Of a stretch of 64,000 nt of DNA, positions 25,623-33,152 are shown in pieces. The notes beneath the pieces are model-generated. The model ran no database searches. It was given only the letters and a program-made list of their open reading frames with translations, and was not told the origin of the DNA. The first letter of the stretch is position 1; the number at the start of each line of letters is the position of its first letter. The stretch spans positions 1 to 64,000 of the forward strand of contig JADCLI010000023.1 of NCBI GenBank assembly GCA_016803235.1, in the 5' to 3' direction. Origin of the DNA: Pimelobacter simplex. GTDB lineage: Bacteria; Actinomycetota; Actinomycetes; Propionibacteriales; Nocardioidaceae. The translations under genes and the position numbers were made by a program.

Positions 25623-26065
25623 GGCAGCATCGCCCCCACGTGGGCGGAGCCGACCATCACCGTCTGCCCCCGTCCGACCCCGGTCGCCACGAGGAACTCG
25701 ACCGTCGCCGCCACGCGCGACGGGGGCTCGGCGCCGTCGTACCCGATGACGCTGGCGTACTCGTCCTTGCGCAGGCCCTCGAAGGCCAGGCACCGTCCGC
25801 CGGCCACCAGTCCGACGGCGACCGCCGCGTCGAGCGGAGCCCCGCGACCGACCGCCGCCGCCGCATCCACGACGAACACGACGGGCGCGTTCTCCTGGGC
25901 CGCGGCATGAGCCAGTCGGTACGCGCGCGTCAACTCCTCCTCCGCCTCGGCCCACGTCGTCACCCGTGCCGGCCCGAAGACGACACCGTCCTCTGCGCGT
26001 CCCCCGGACGAGCCGAGCCCACCCAGAGCCGTTGCCAGGGCGGCGTCCGCCACCTCGATCCTCAT
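25619..26065 (-). CDS. Small protein paired with the SDR (possible FabG4-type N-domain)
   Basis: 148 residues with a good GAGGAGAGGAG ribosome site before the ATG at 26065. An alternating strand/helix pattern is visible (NAPVVFVVDAAAAVGRG, AVGLVAGGRCLAFEGLR, VEFLVATGVGRGQTVMVGS) and suggests a Rossmann-like or flavodoxin-like fold without a nucleotide-binding glycine loop. Its stop overlaps the SDR start. I do not recognise the family with certainty; the likeness to the non-catalytic N-terminal domain of FabG4-like reductases is an inference from position and pattern. Confidence 0.55.
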   Translation of the reverse strand: MRIEVADAALATALGGLGSSGGRAEDGVVFGPARVTTWAEAEEELTRAYRLAHAAAQENAPVVFVVDAAAAVGRGAPLDAAVAVGLVAGGRCLAFEGLRKDEYASVIGYDGAEPPSRVAATVEFLVATGVGRGQTVMVGSAHVGAMLP

Positions 26066-26111
26066 TGCGCTCCTCTCCTCCACGTCGCCTGATCCGTCCT
26101 CCTCCGTCCGC

Positions 26112-27578
26112 TCACCAGCGGGAGACGACGAGCTTCTCCTCGGTGTAGAAGCGGAGCGGGGCGTCGCCGCACACGTGGGTCTCGCCGTAGAACGAAGCGC
26201 CGAGTCCGCCCATCACGAAGTTCGCGGGCGGCGCCGGGAAGGTGTTGATGCCGATGTTGCCGGCGCGGGAGGCCCTCTCGAAGCGTCGGGCGGCGCTGCC
26301 GGACCGGGTGAAGAGCGTCGATGCATTGCCGAACTCGGTGTCGTTCGACAGTGCGATCGCCTCGTCGAGGTCACCGACCCGGTGCATCGCGATGACCGGC
26401 CCGAAGGTCTCCTGGAACTCGGCAGGGTGGGTCGGGCGGAGGTCGGCCAGGACCGTCGGCCCGACGAAGTAGCCTTCGCTCGAGGCCGACGGCGTGCGGG
26501 GGACGACGCCGCGTCCGTCACGCACGGCGGTCGCGCCTGCGTCGACCGCCTCGCCGATCAGGCCCTCGAGCCGGGCCCGGCTGGCCGCGCTCACGACGGG
26601 GCCCATCGTGGTGCCCTCGTCCAGGCCGGCGCCGATCACCAGCTGGTCCGTCAGCATCGCGACCCGCTCGACGATCTCGTCGTACACATCGTCGAGCACG
26701 ATGATGCGGGTGCCTGCGAGGCACCGCTGACCGGCCATGCCGAAGGCGGAGGTCACGATGCCCTCCGCCGCGAGGCGGAGATCGGCGTCGGAAGCCACCA
26801 GGATGGGGTTCTTCGCGCCGCCGTTGGCCTGGACCCGCTTGCCGAGGGACAACGCCCGCTCGTGGATGGCCTTCGCCGTCGGCGTCGAGGTGATGCAGGA
26901 GACCGCGGCGACGTCCGGGTGGTCGATCAGCTGCTTGCTGACCTCGGCCCGTCCGTGCACGAGGTTGAGGACACCATGGGGCAGGCCGGCCTCGGCGAAG
27001 AGGTGGAAGAGTGCGGTCGTCGCGATCGGGTCCTGCTCGGACGGCTTGACGACGAGCGTGTTGCCGGTCACCAGCGCCCAGGCCGAGAACTGGCTGGAGT
27101 TCATCACCGGGAAGTTGAACGGCGTGATCGCCACGCACACGCCGAGCGGCTCCCGGGCGTTGCGCGCCTCGATCGGTCCAGCGACGTGACCGGACCGTGA
27201 GTGCATCAGCATCGGCGCGGCGAGGGCGGTGTCGATGAACTCCGCCGCCCGCATCACCTCGCCGCGGGCCTCCTCGAGGGTCTTGCCCTGGTCGAGGCTG
27301 ATCGTGCGTGCCAGCTGCTCGCCGTTGCCGACGACGTTCGCGCGCATCGTGTGCAGGTACTGCACCCGGCGCGTGATCGAGAGCTCGCTCCACTCCTCGA
27401 AGGCCGCGGATGCGGCCGCCACGGCGGCATCCACCTCGGCATCCGTGGCTGCTGCCAGCTCGGCAACACGTCGTCCGGTCGCGGGGTCGAACACGTCGAT
27501 CCCGTCCGATCCGGACCCGGTGACGAACTCTCCGTCGATCCAGTGCTGGGGCTGCGTGACGTCCTGGGGGTTGTTCAT
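26112..27578 (-). CDS. MmsA-type (methylmalonate-semialdehyde-like) CoA-acylating aldehyde dehydrogenase
   Basis: 488-residue aldehyde dehydrogenase. The nucleophile is about C285 (MAGQRCLAG). Where ordinary members have the general-base Glu in ELGGK, this protein has ANGGAKNP, the pattern of methylmalonate-semialdehyde dehydrogenases that form acyl-CoA instead of free acid. It would convert a semialdehyde plus CoA and NAD+ to an acyl-CoA, a natural entry to the adjacent SDR/thiolase steps. The order from the LLM oxygenase at 28.7 kb suggests that ring or chain cleavage yields the aldehyde. The substrate is not known. Confidence 0.83.
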   Translation of the reverse strand: MNNPQDVTQPQHWIDGEFVTGSGSDGIDVFDPATGRRVAELAAATDAEVDAAVAAASAAFEEWSELSITRRVQYLHTMRANVVGNGEQLARTISLDQGKTLEEARGEVMRAAEFIDTALAAPMLMHSRSGHVAGPIEARNAREPLGVCVAITPFNFPVMNSSQFSAWALVTGNTLVVKPSEQDPIATTALFHLFAEAGLPHGVLNLVHGRAEVSKQLIDHPDVAAVSCITSTPTAKAIHERALSLGKRVQANGGAKNPILVASDADLRLAAEGIVTSAFGMAGQRCLAGTRIIVLDDVYDEIVERVAMLTDQLVIGAGLDEGTTMGPVVSAASRARLEGLIGEAVDAGATAVRDGRGVVPRTPSASSEGYFVGPTVLADLRPTHPAEFQETFGPVIAMHRVGDLDEAIALSNDTEFGNASTLFTRSGSAARRFERASRAGNIGINTFPAPPANFVMGGLGASFYGETHVCGDAPLRFYTEEKLVVSRW

Positions 27579-27627
27579 CGAAGACTTCCTTCCGCTCGGG
27601 GGTCGGTTCCGGTGGGCGATGCCGCCC

Positions 27628-28737
27628 TCAGGCGAGGGCCGGGGTGCCGTAGGGAACGCCGAGATCCCCGCCGACGTGGTGGTCCTTCAGCGCCGGGAGC
27701 ACCTCGCGCGCGATCAGGTCGAAGTTCTTGTCCGCGACATCCTCCGGCATTCCGCCGAAGGCCGGCACCAGCAGGACGCCGCCTGCGTCGAGCCGGTCGA
27801 CGTACGAGAGCAGCTTCTCGACGACCTGGTCCGGCGTGCCCCAGACCTGGAGGTCCGCGAGGAACCCGGCGAAGCCCTCCACGCCGTGCTTCTCGATGTT
27901 CCGCGCCAGTCCGGCGTAGTACTCGTAGCCGTTGATCTGCGCGAATCCGACGTTGTCGAACTCGTAGTGCTCAACGGTCGAGAGCGCGTAGCGCTGCAGG
28001 TACTTGTCGCGCATCTCCTGCGCCCCGGCCTCGGTGTCGGAGACGCCGGTGAACACGCAGATGATCGGCTTGGGCGGCTCCTCGCCGTTGATCTCGAGGT
28101 AGCGCCGCCGGTAGGTCTCGAGCTCCGCCTCCACGGTCTCCCACGGCTTCTGGGCGATGACCATGAGCCCGACACCGAGCCGCGCCATGATGTCCATCGA
28201 CTCGGGCGAGACGGCCGACGCGAAGCTGCGGCCACGAAAGGATGCGTAGGGGTCGGGGCGCAGGGTCACGCGAGGCTGCCGGTAGAGCTCGCCCTCGTAC
28301 TCGATGACGCCGGACTCGAGGCCGGCCAGCACGGCTTCGGAGTACTCCACGAAGCGCTGGCGGGACTCGCCCATCGGCACCCGGAAGCCCTCGAACTCGA
28401 CCCGGCCCAAGCCGCGCCCCATCCCGAGGATCGCCCGCCCTTCGGACAGGTGGTCCAGCATCAGGAAGCTCTCGGCTGTGCGGATCGGGTCCTGCCAGGG
28501 CAGCACGGTCACCATTGTGCCCAGGCGGAGCCGCTCGGTCTGCGCCGCGACCCAGGCCAGGAATTGCGGCACGTTGGGCGTGAGCTCGTAGTCGGTGAAG
28601 TGGTGCTCCGGGACCCACAACGAGTCGAACCCTGCCTCCTCGGCCCGCTGGGCGTACCGCACCTCGCTGCTGATCACGTCGCGGTCACTGCGTGCGCGAT
28701 CGAGATTCTGGAACGTGAGAGTGATGCCTGTGTGCAT
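27628..28737 (-). CDS. LLM (luciferase-like) flavin-dependent monooxygenase A
   Basis: 369-residue bacterial-luciferase-like TIM-barrel protein. Family features include SLWVPEHHFTDYE near residue 40, LRLGTMVTVLPWQDPIRTAE near 70 and MLDHLSEGRAILGMGRG near 93. Such enzymes use reduced FMN from a separate reductase to insert oxygen into aldehydes, ketones, C-N or C-S substrates. It begins an operon that continues with MmsA, the SDR pair, thiolase and CMD. The operator ACCGACCGGTCGGT is 38 bp upstream of the ATG at 28737. Sequence divergence from the other two LLM proteins in the island implies different reactions. Confidence 0.87.
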   Translation of the reverse strand: MHTGITLTFQNLDRARSDRDVISSEVRYAQRAEEAGFDSLWVPEHHFTDYELTPNVPQFLAWVAAQTERLRLGTMVTVLPWQDPIRTAESFLMLDHLSEGRAILGMGRGLGRVEFEGFRVPMGESRQRFVEYSEAVLAGLESGVIEYEGELYRQPRVTLRPDPYASFRGRSFASAVSPESMDIMARLGVGLMVIAQKPWETVEAELETYRRRYLEINGEEPPKPIICVFTGVSDTEAGAQEMRDKYLQRYALSTVEHYEFDNVGFAQINGYEYYAGLARNIEKHGVEGFAGFLADLQVWGTPDQVVEKLLSYVDRLDAGGVLLVPAFGGMPEDVADKNFDLIAREVLPALKDHHVGGDLGVPYGTPALA

Positions 28738-28774
28738 GGAACCTCTACCAGCCTGTCTGAGTCATCCGGTACAT

Positions 28775-28788
28775 ACCGACCGGTCGGT
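28775..28788. promoter_or_regulatory. Island operator site 3, upstream of LLM A operon
   Basis: ACCGACCGGTCGGT, a perfect palindrome, in the context ACATACCGACCGGTCGGTTT. It is 38 bp before the LLM A start codon. The 14-bp core is identical to that at 23327, and the flanking ACAT matches sites at 31915 and 43546. Confidence 0.78.
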
Positions 28789-28858
28789 TTATCTGTAGGA
28801 GAGTAGACCGCGTGTGTGCGGGACCGCAAGCCCCAGGGGGACGCGCCGCGCGCCGCTG

Positions 28859-29254
28859 TCAGCCGGCGTCCTGGCGCACCGCGATCACGTCGATCTGGAC
28901 CCGGATGTCGGAGGCGAGACCGACGACGAAGGTGCAGCGCGCCGGGTAGGGGCCGTCGCCGAAGGCATCCTTGAATGCCGGGATGAACTCGAAGCGGTGC
29001 TCGTCGTGCCGCAGGTAGCAGGTCGTCTTGACCACGTCGCGTCGAGAGAGACCCGCCTCGCCGAGGATGTGGTCGATGTTCTCGAAGGCGATCCGCACCT
29101 CGTCGGCGATCGTCACCGCGTCCTCGCGGCGCTTCAGGGTCGTCGGGTCCATCGCGAGGCCGGTGGCGAACGCGAGCGACTCCGTCGCGGTCCCGGACGA
29201 GAGCCCGGCCCCACTGTAGTCACCGACGGCGGCGGGGTTCAGGTACTGCGTCAT
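28859..29254 (-). CDS. RidA/YjgF-family protein 1
   Basis: 131-residue RidA-fold protein with the ligand-site arginine in GPYPARCTFVVGL near residue 104 and a C-terminal IQIDVIAV-like strand. RidA proteins deaminate reactive enamine/imine intermediates; the Rut-pathway member RutC acts on an aminoacrylate. A GAGGAGC ribosome site precedes the ATG at 29254. It is the last of four genes in the operon from 31.75 kb and follows the amidohydrolase after 10 bp. A second RidA gene lies on the other side of the amidohydrolase; two in one operon suggest two unstable intermediates or a hetero-oligomer. Confidence 0.87.
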   Translation of the reverse strand: MTQYLNPAAVGDYSGAGLSSGTATESLAFATGLAMDPTTLKRREDAVTIADEVRIAFENIDHILGEAGLSRRDVVKTTCYLRHDEHRFEFIPAFKDAFGDGPYPARCTFVVGLASDIRVQIDVIAVRQDAG

Positions 29255-29264
29255 GACGTGCTCC

Positions 29265-30137
29265 TCAGCTCGAGACGATCAGGTCGAACGGGCGGTTGTA
29301 GAGGATGTCCTCGACGACCTCCCTCGGAATGGGCAGCGGCATCGCGAGATCGGCGATCGCCAGGAAGTCCCGGGCAGCCTCGCCCGGATGGAAGGACGGG
29401 AAGTCCGAGCCGAAGACCAGGCGATCGGTGACATGTCCTTCGATCGCCAGCCGCAGCCCGTTGTACATCTGCCAGGCCTTCACGGGCATCGTCGAGACAT
29501 CGGCGAATACGTTGCGGTTCTTCATCATCAGCTCGACGGTCTCGTTCATCCACGGCTTGCCGAAGTGCGCGAGCAGGATGTTGGTGTCCCGGAACTCGCG
29601 GGCGACCTTGTCGAGCATGCTCGGGTAGGCGAACTCGAGGAAGCCGTCGGGCGCGAAGACGCTGGCCTGGTGGAACATCAGGAAGATGCCCTCCTCCGCG
29701 GCGACCCGGTAGACCTCGTAGGCCTCGTCGCAGTGCGGGTGGAAGCCCTGATAGGGCGGTGACAGCTTCACGCCATGGAGGCCGAACTCCCGGATGGCCT
29801 GGCGCAGCGCGGCAGCAGCCCCTGGCTGCGTCGGATCGACGCTGCCGACGGCGATGGCACGGCCTCTGTTGGCCTGGAGGTATTCCCCCAGGTAGTCATT
29901 CGGCACGAACATGCCCATCCGCGCGATCTGCAGCCCGATCAGCGCGAACCTCTCGACCCCGGCCTCCGCCATCACGCGCGAGTGCTCGGCAAGGTCGGCC
30001 TCGCCGAAGGCCGGCCGGCCGACGAGCTCGGTCCCGCGGTCGGTCCACACCGGCCCGCAGTGCTCGGGCTTGAAGATGTGGGTGTGCCAGTCGACGAACG
30101 GCCGCAACGGCACCACCTGCTCGGACATGCCGCTCAT
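29265..30137 (-). CDS. Amidohydrolase family (Amidohydro_2) metal-dependent hydrolase or decarboxylase
   Basis: 290-residue TIM-barrel protein of the ACMSD-like amidohydrolase superfamily. Metal ligands seen: H18 and H20 (DWHTH), a His in FMFHQAS near residue 150, another in LLAHFGKPW near 185, and Asp in VFGSDFPSF near 240. Members hydrolyse lactones or amides, or decarboxylate. Its ATG at 30137 overlaps the stop of RidA 2. Placement between two RidA genes and downstream of an LLM oxygenase suggests action on a ring-opened intermediate. The reaction cannot be specified. Confidence 0.83.
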   Translation of the reverse strand: MSGMSEQVVPLRPFVDWHTHIFKPEHCGPVWTDRGTELVGRPAFGEADLAEHSRVMAEAGVERFALIGLQIARMGMFVPNDYLGEYLQANRGRAIAVGSVDPTQPGAAAALRQAIREFGLHGVKLSPPYQGFHPHCDEAYEVYRVAAEEGIFLMFHQASVFAPDGFLEFAYPSMLDKVAREFRDTNILLAHFGKPWMNETVELMMKNRNVFADVSTMPVKAWQMYNGLRLAIEGHVTDRLVFGSDFPSFHPGEAARDFLAIADLAMPLPIPREVVEDILYNRPFDLIVSS

Positions 30138-30532
30138 CCCGCCTGGGCGCGCGGACGCACGGCGATGGCGTCGAGCTCGACCCGGCAGCCTCCGGCGATG
30201 CCGACGGAGTAGGTCACCCGCGAGGGATACGGGCCATCCCCGAAGAACTCCTTGTAGGCCGTCCAGAACTCCGGCCGGAAGGAGTCGTCGCTGAGGTAGC
30301 AGGTCATCTTCACGATGTCGCGTCGTGTCGCACCGACAGCGTGCAGGATCTCGTCGATCTCCTCGAGGCACAGCCGGGTCTCCGCGGCCACAGTCACCGC
30401 ATCGGCACGCCGAGCCATCGTCTCGAAGTCGAAGGCCATACCGCCTGCGAACACCCAGTCACGGGTCGCCGTCCCCGGGTTCATGCCGTACTCGGGATAG
30501 GGCAGGCCCGCCGGGTTGAGGTACTCCGTCAT
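30134..30532 (-). CDS. RidA/YjgF-family protein 2
   Basis: 132 residues, clearly paralogous to RidA 1 (shared starts MT[QE]YLNPA and the same GDGPYP-R strand: here PYPSRVTYSVGI). The arginine that binds the carboxylate of the substrate is kept. It probably hydrolyses an enamine or imine formed after oxygenation. The ATG at 30532 follows GGAGGACG. Its stop overlaps the amidohydrolase start, and it follows LLM B by 27 bp. Confidence 0.87.
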   Translation of the reverse strand: MTEYLNPAGLPYPEYGMNPGTATRDWVFAGGMAFDFETMARRADAVTVAAETRLCLEEIDEILHAVGATRRDIVKMTCYLSDDSFRPEFWTAYKEFFGDGPYPSRVTYSVGIAGGCRVELDAIAVRPRAQAG

Positions 30533-30559
30533 GTCGTCCTCCTCCGTTGGTGACGCGAG

Positions 30560-31750
30560 TCAGTGGATGGCACTGGCCGGCAGCTGTGCGCCTGCCTCGT
30601 GGAGCGCGGGCATGACGTGCTCGGCGAAGAGGCGCATCGCCTTCGAGATCGCCTCGTTGCTGTCGATGCCCGGGACACCGAACTGCAGCAGCCAGTTCTG
30701 CACCTGGTGGGACGCCGTCATCCGGAGCATCTGCTCGCGCACCGTCGCGGGCGATCCGATGAACAGGTGGTCGCGCTCGTAGAGGAAGTCGTAGGCCTCG
30801 GCGTCGGAGAAGCCCTGCCAGTCGACGCTCGACGGGTCCTCGTCGGCGTCCAGCCACACGGAGATGTCGCGCACCGCGCAGACGAAGCGGAAGAAGTCCG
30901 CGATCGACGACTCCGTGGCCGCGCGGGCCTCCTCGTCGGTGTCGGCGACGAACGCCATGCGGAGCACCGACGTGTTGACACCCAGCGGCAGGGTCTCGCC
31001 GTGCGCCTCGCGATAGGACTCCTGGTAGGCCTCGTTGAGGCCGGTGAGCACCTTGCCGGTGGGATACCAGGTGATCGCGCCGATACCCTTGTGGGCGGCG
31101 TCGCGGAAGCCACGCTCGGACTCTGTGACGGCGAACAGCGGCGGATAGGGGTCCTGGTAGCACTTCGGGTACATCGCGAACGCGACCAGGTTGCCCTCGT
31201 CATCGAGCCAGCCCTCGGGCTCGGGAGCGCCGGGTGCGTGGATGTACTTGGTGTCAGGCGTCGGCAGCGTGTAGCGCTTGCCCTGGTAGCTGAAGACTTC
31301 CTCGGTCCACAGTTTCTGCACGATGTCGTACTTCTCGTCGAAGATCTCGATGCTGCTGTCCGCGCCACCCCAGCGGTCGGCCTCCGGATTGAGGTTCTTC
31401 ACCTCGATCGGGAGGATGCCGCGGCCGAAGGCCACGTCGAGGCGTCCGTCAGCGAAGTGGTCGAGCATCGCGAGGTCCTCGGCCACGCGGATCGGGTGCC
31501 ACAGGGTGATCGAGACGGCGGCCATCCCGAAGCGGATGTTGGTCGTGCGCGCCGCCAGGTCCGCGGCCAGCAGGATCGGGTTGGGACTCGCGTCCGTCCC
31601 GTCGACGTCGAAGTGGTGCTCACCGAGCCACACCCGGTCGAAGCCCAGCTCGTCCGCCAGCTGGGCGTGCTGCCGCGCGGCTTGGAGCACGCCGTTCCAC
31701 GACATCTCGCCCGTCCGGTTGGTCAGGGCGTAAAGCAGATCGATCTTCAT
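30560..31750 (-). CDS. LLM flavin-dependent monooxygenase B
   Basis: 396-residue luciferase-like protein: DRVWLGEHHFDVDGT near residue 40, MAAVSITLWHPIRVAED near 75 and MLDHFADGRLDVAFGRG near 95. It is the first gene of an operon with two RidA proteins and an amidohydrolase, a set that fits oxygenation and opening of a nitrogen-containing ring followed by imine hydrolysis. The start ATG is at 31750, about 46 bp downstream of a TACC-AGTC-GGTA operator. The flavin reductase fused to an IclR domain is transcribed divergently from the same intergenic region and is its likely FMNH2 or FADH2 source. Confidence 0.87.
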   Translation of the reverse strand: MKIDLLYALTNRTGEMSWNGVLQAARQHAQLADELGFDRVWLGEHHFDVDGTDASPNPILLAADLAARTTNIRFGMAAVSITLWHPIRVAEDLAMLDHFADGRLDVAFGRGILPIEVKNLNPEADRWGGADSSIEIFDEKYDIVQKLWTEEVFSYQGKRYTLPTPDTKYIHAPGAPEPEGWLDDEGNLVAFAMYPKCYQDPYPPLFAVTESERGFRDAAHKGIGAITWYPTGKVLTGLNEAYQESYREAHGETLPLGVNTSVLRMAFVADTDEEARAATESSIADFFRFVCAVRDISVWLDADEDPSSVDWQGFSDAEAYDFLYERDHLFIGSPATVREQMLRMTASHQVQNWLLQFGVPGIDSNEAISKAMRLFAEHVMPALHEAGAQLPASAIH

Positions 31751-31795
31751 CGCAACTCCCAGTCACTCGGTCACTCGTCCGCCGTTTCGCGAACG

Positions 31796-31807
31796 TACCA
31801 GTCGGTA
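31796..31807. promoter_or_regulatory. Island operator site 4, upstream of LLM B operon
   Basis: TACC-AGTC-GGTA, a short dyad with the same TACC-N4-GGTA geometry as the palindrome at 43546. It lies 46 bp upstream of the LLM B start. It is the weakest of the sites, lacking the CGGT extension. Confidence 0.5.
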
Positions 31808-31914
31808 TCTTGTCTGGCTCAGTCCTACGCGTCAACCCACTTGCCTGGCGCAATTTCAGGTTCCGGCAGTCCAAAAGTGGACCATTGCCAGCGTGAGCCC
31901 GATCACCGTAACAT

Positions 31915-31928
31915 ACCGACCCGTCGGT
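31915..31928. promoter_or_regulatory. Island operator site 5, upstream of flavin reductase-IclR fusion
   Basis: ACCGACCCGTCGGT (one mismatch to the perfect palindrome) in the context TAACATACCGACCCGTCGGT. It is 30 bp before the reductase start. Together with the site at 31796 it gives each of two divergent promoters its own operator. Confidence 0.72.
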
Positions 31929-31957
31929 TTGTAGTGCTCATCAAAGGAGATCTCGCC

Positions 31958-33109
31958 ATGTCTACGACCATCGACAGCCACCAGTTCCGTGAAGTACTCG
32001 GTCAGTACCCGACCGGTGTGTGCGTCGTCACCGCTGCACCGGGCGAGGGGCCTGCCGCAGGGTTCGTGGTCGGTTCCTTCACCTCGGTGTCCCTCGACCC
32101 GCCGCTCGTGGCGTTCTTCCCGGACAAGAAGTCGACGAGCTGGCCGAAGATCGCCTCTGCCGGCCACTTCTGCGTGAACATCCTCAGCGCCGACCAGGAG
32201 CACCTGTGCCGGCGGTTCGCGTCGAAGGCCGAGGACAAGTTCGCCGGGGTGGACACGCGTGCCGCGTCGACGGGCGCGCCCATCCTGGACGGCGTCGTCG
32301 CCTGGATCGACTGTGAGCTCGAGTCCGTTGCGGACGCCGGCGACCACTACATCGTCCTCGGGCGCGTTCGCGAGCTCCAGATCGAGACCGGCGCGCTCCC
32401 CCTCCTGTTCTTCCAGGGCGGGTACGGACGCTTCTCCCCTCTGTCCCTGGCTGCGACGACCGTCCGAGGCACCCTCACTGACGAGCTCCGCGAGCTCGAC
32501 CTGATCCGCGGCGAGATGGAGTCCCTCGCGACCGATCTCTCGTCGCGTTGCGTCGCGACGGTCGTCGACGGCGAGGACCTGATCGTGCTCGGCAACGCAG
32601 GCAGCCCGGACGCGGGCGCGCGGGCGACACTGGTCGGGGTGCACCTCCCGTTCGCCCCCAGCTACGGCTCGGCCTTCGCCGCCTGGTTCGACGACGAGCG
32701 CCTCGACGACTTCGTGGGACAGGTTCCCGCCGAGAGCCGGGACGAGGAGCGCCGCCGGATCACCCGGGTCCGGGACCGCGGCTACTCGGTGGGCCTGATC
32801 AACGGCGCCCAGCGGGAGTTCGCCTCGGCCCTGAGCCTGCTCGAGCAGGACCCGAACGCCCGCGACCAGGCCACGCTCAAGCCGCTCGTCGAGCAGCTGC
32901 ACTACGACCCGGTCGTCCTCACCGACGAGGACAAGTCCGACATCCGGGTGATCGCCGCACCCGTGTTCCGCGCGGGCGGCGAGGTGGCGCTCGCGCTGAC
33001 CGTCTACGGCTTCCCGAAGCCGAACGGCGCTGTGGACGAGTACGTCGCCCGGCTGCTCGTGGCGACGCAGCGAGCCTCGCGCCTGCTCGGCTTCGAGGAC
33101 GACGCCTGA
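31958..33109 (+). CDS. Flavin reductase fused to an IclR-type effector domain
   Basis: 383 residues, about twice the size of a stand-alone flavin reductase. Residues 1-165 are a flavin_reduct domain (YPTGVCVVTA, GFVVGSFTSVSLDPPLVAF, the latter typical of HpaC/RutF-like NAD(P)H:flavin reductases). Residues 175-383 resemble an IclR ligand-binding domain (GVHLPFAPSYGSAFAAWF near 230, RDRGYSVGL near 270, APVFRAGGEVALALTVYG near 340) but there is no HTH. Ligand control of the reductase is likely. AAAGGAGA precedes the ATG at 31958. It should supply reduced flavin to the neighbouring LLM oxygenases. Confidence 0.85.
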   Translation: MSTTIDSHQFREVLGQYPTGVCVVTAAPGEGPAAGFVVGSFTSVSLDPPLVAFFPDKKSTSWPKIASAGHFCVNILSADQEHLCRRFASKAEDKFAGVDTRAASTGAPILDGVVAWIDCELESVADAGDHYIVLGRVRELQIETGALPLLFFQGGYGRFSPLSLAATTVRGTLTDELRELDLIRGEMESLATDLSSRCVATVVDGEDLIVLGNAGSPDAGARATLVGVHLPFAPSYGSAFAAWFDDERLDDFVGQVPAESRDEERRRITRVRDRGYSVGLINGAQREFASALSLLEQDPNARDQATLKPLVEQLHYDPVVLTDEDKSDIRVIAAPVFRAGGEVALALTVYGFPKPNGAVDEYVARLLVATQRASRLLGFEDDA

Positions 33110-33122
33110 CCTGGACCACGGC

Positions 33123-33143
33123 GCGGGGCGCCCAGCGCCCCGC
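33123..33143. terminator. Bidirectional hairpin terminator
   Basis: GCGGGGCGC at 33123-33131 pairs exactly with GCGCCCCGC at 33135-33143 over a 3-base loop. It lies in the 43-bp gap between the converging flavin reductase and LuxR-type genes and would serve both. Confidence 0.65.
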
Positions 33144-33152
33144 TGCCGCCGG

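Noticed and set aside
25619..26065. Naming this protein FabG4 or a reductase
   Set aside because: It has no cofactor loop or catalytic tetrad; only its position beside the SDR suggests a link.
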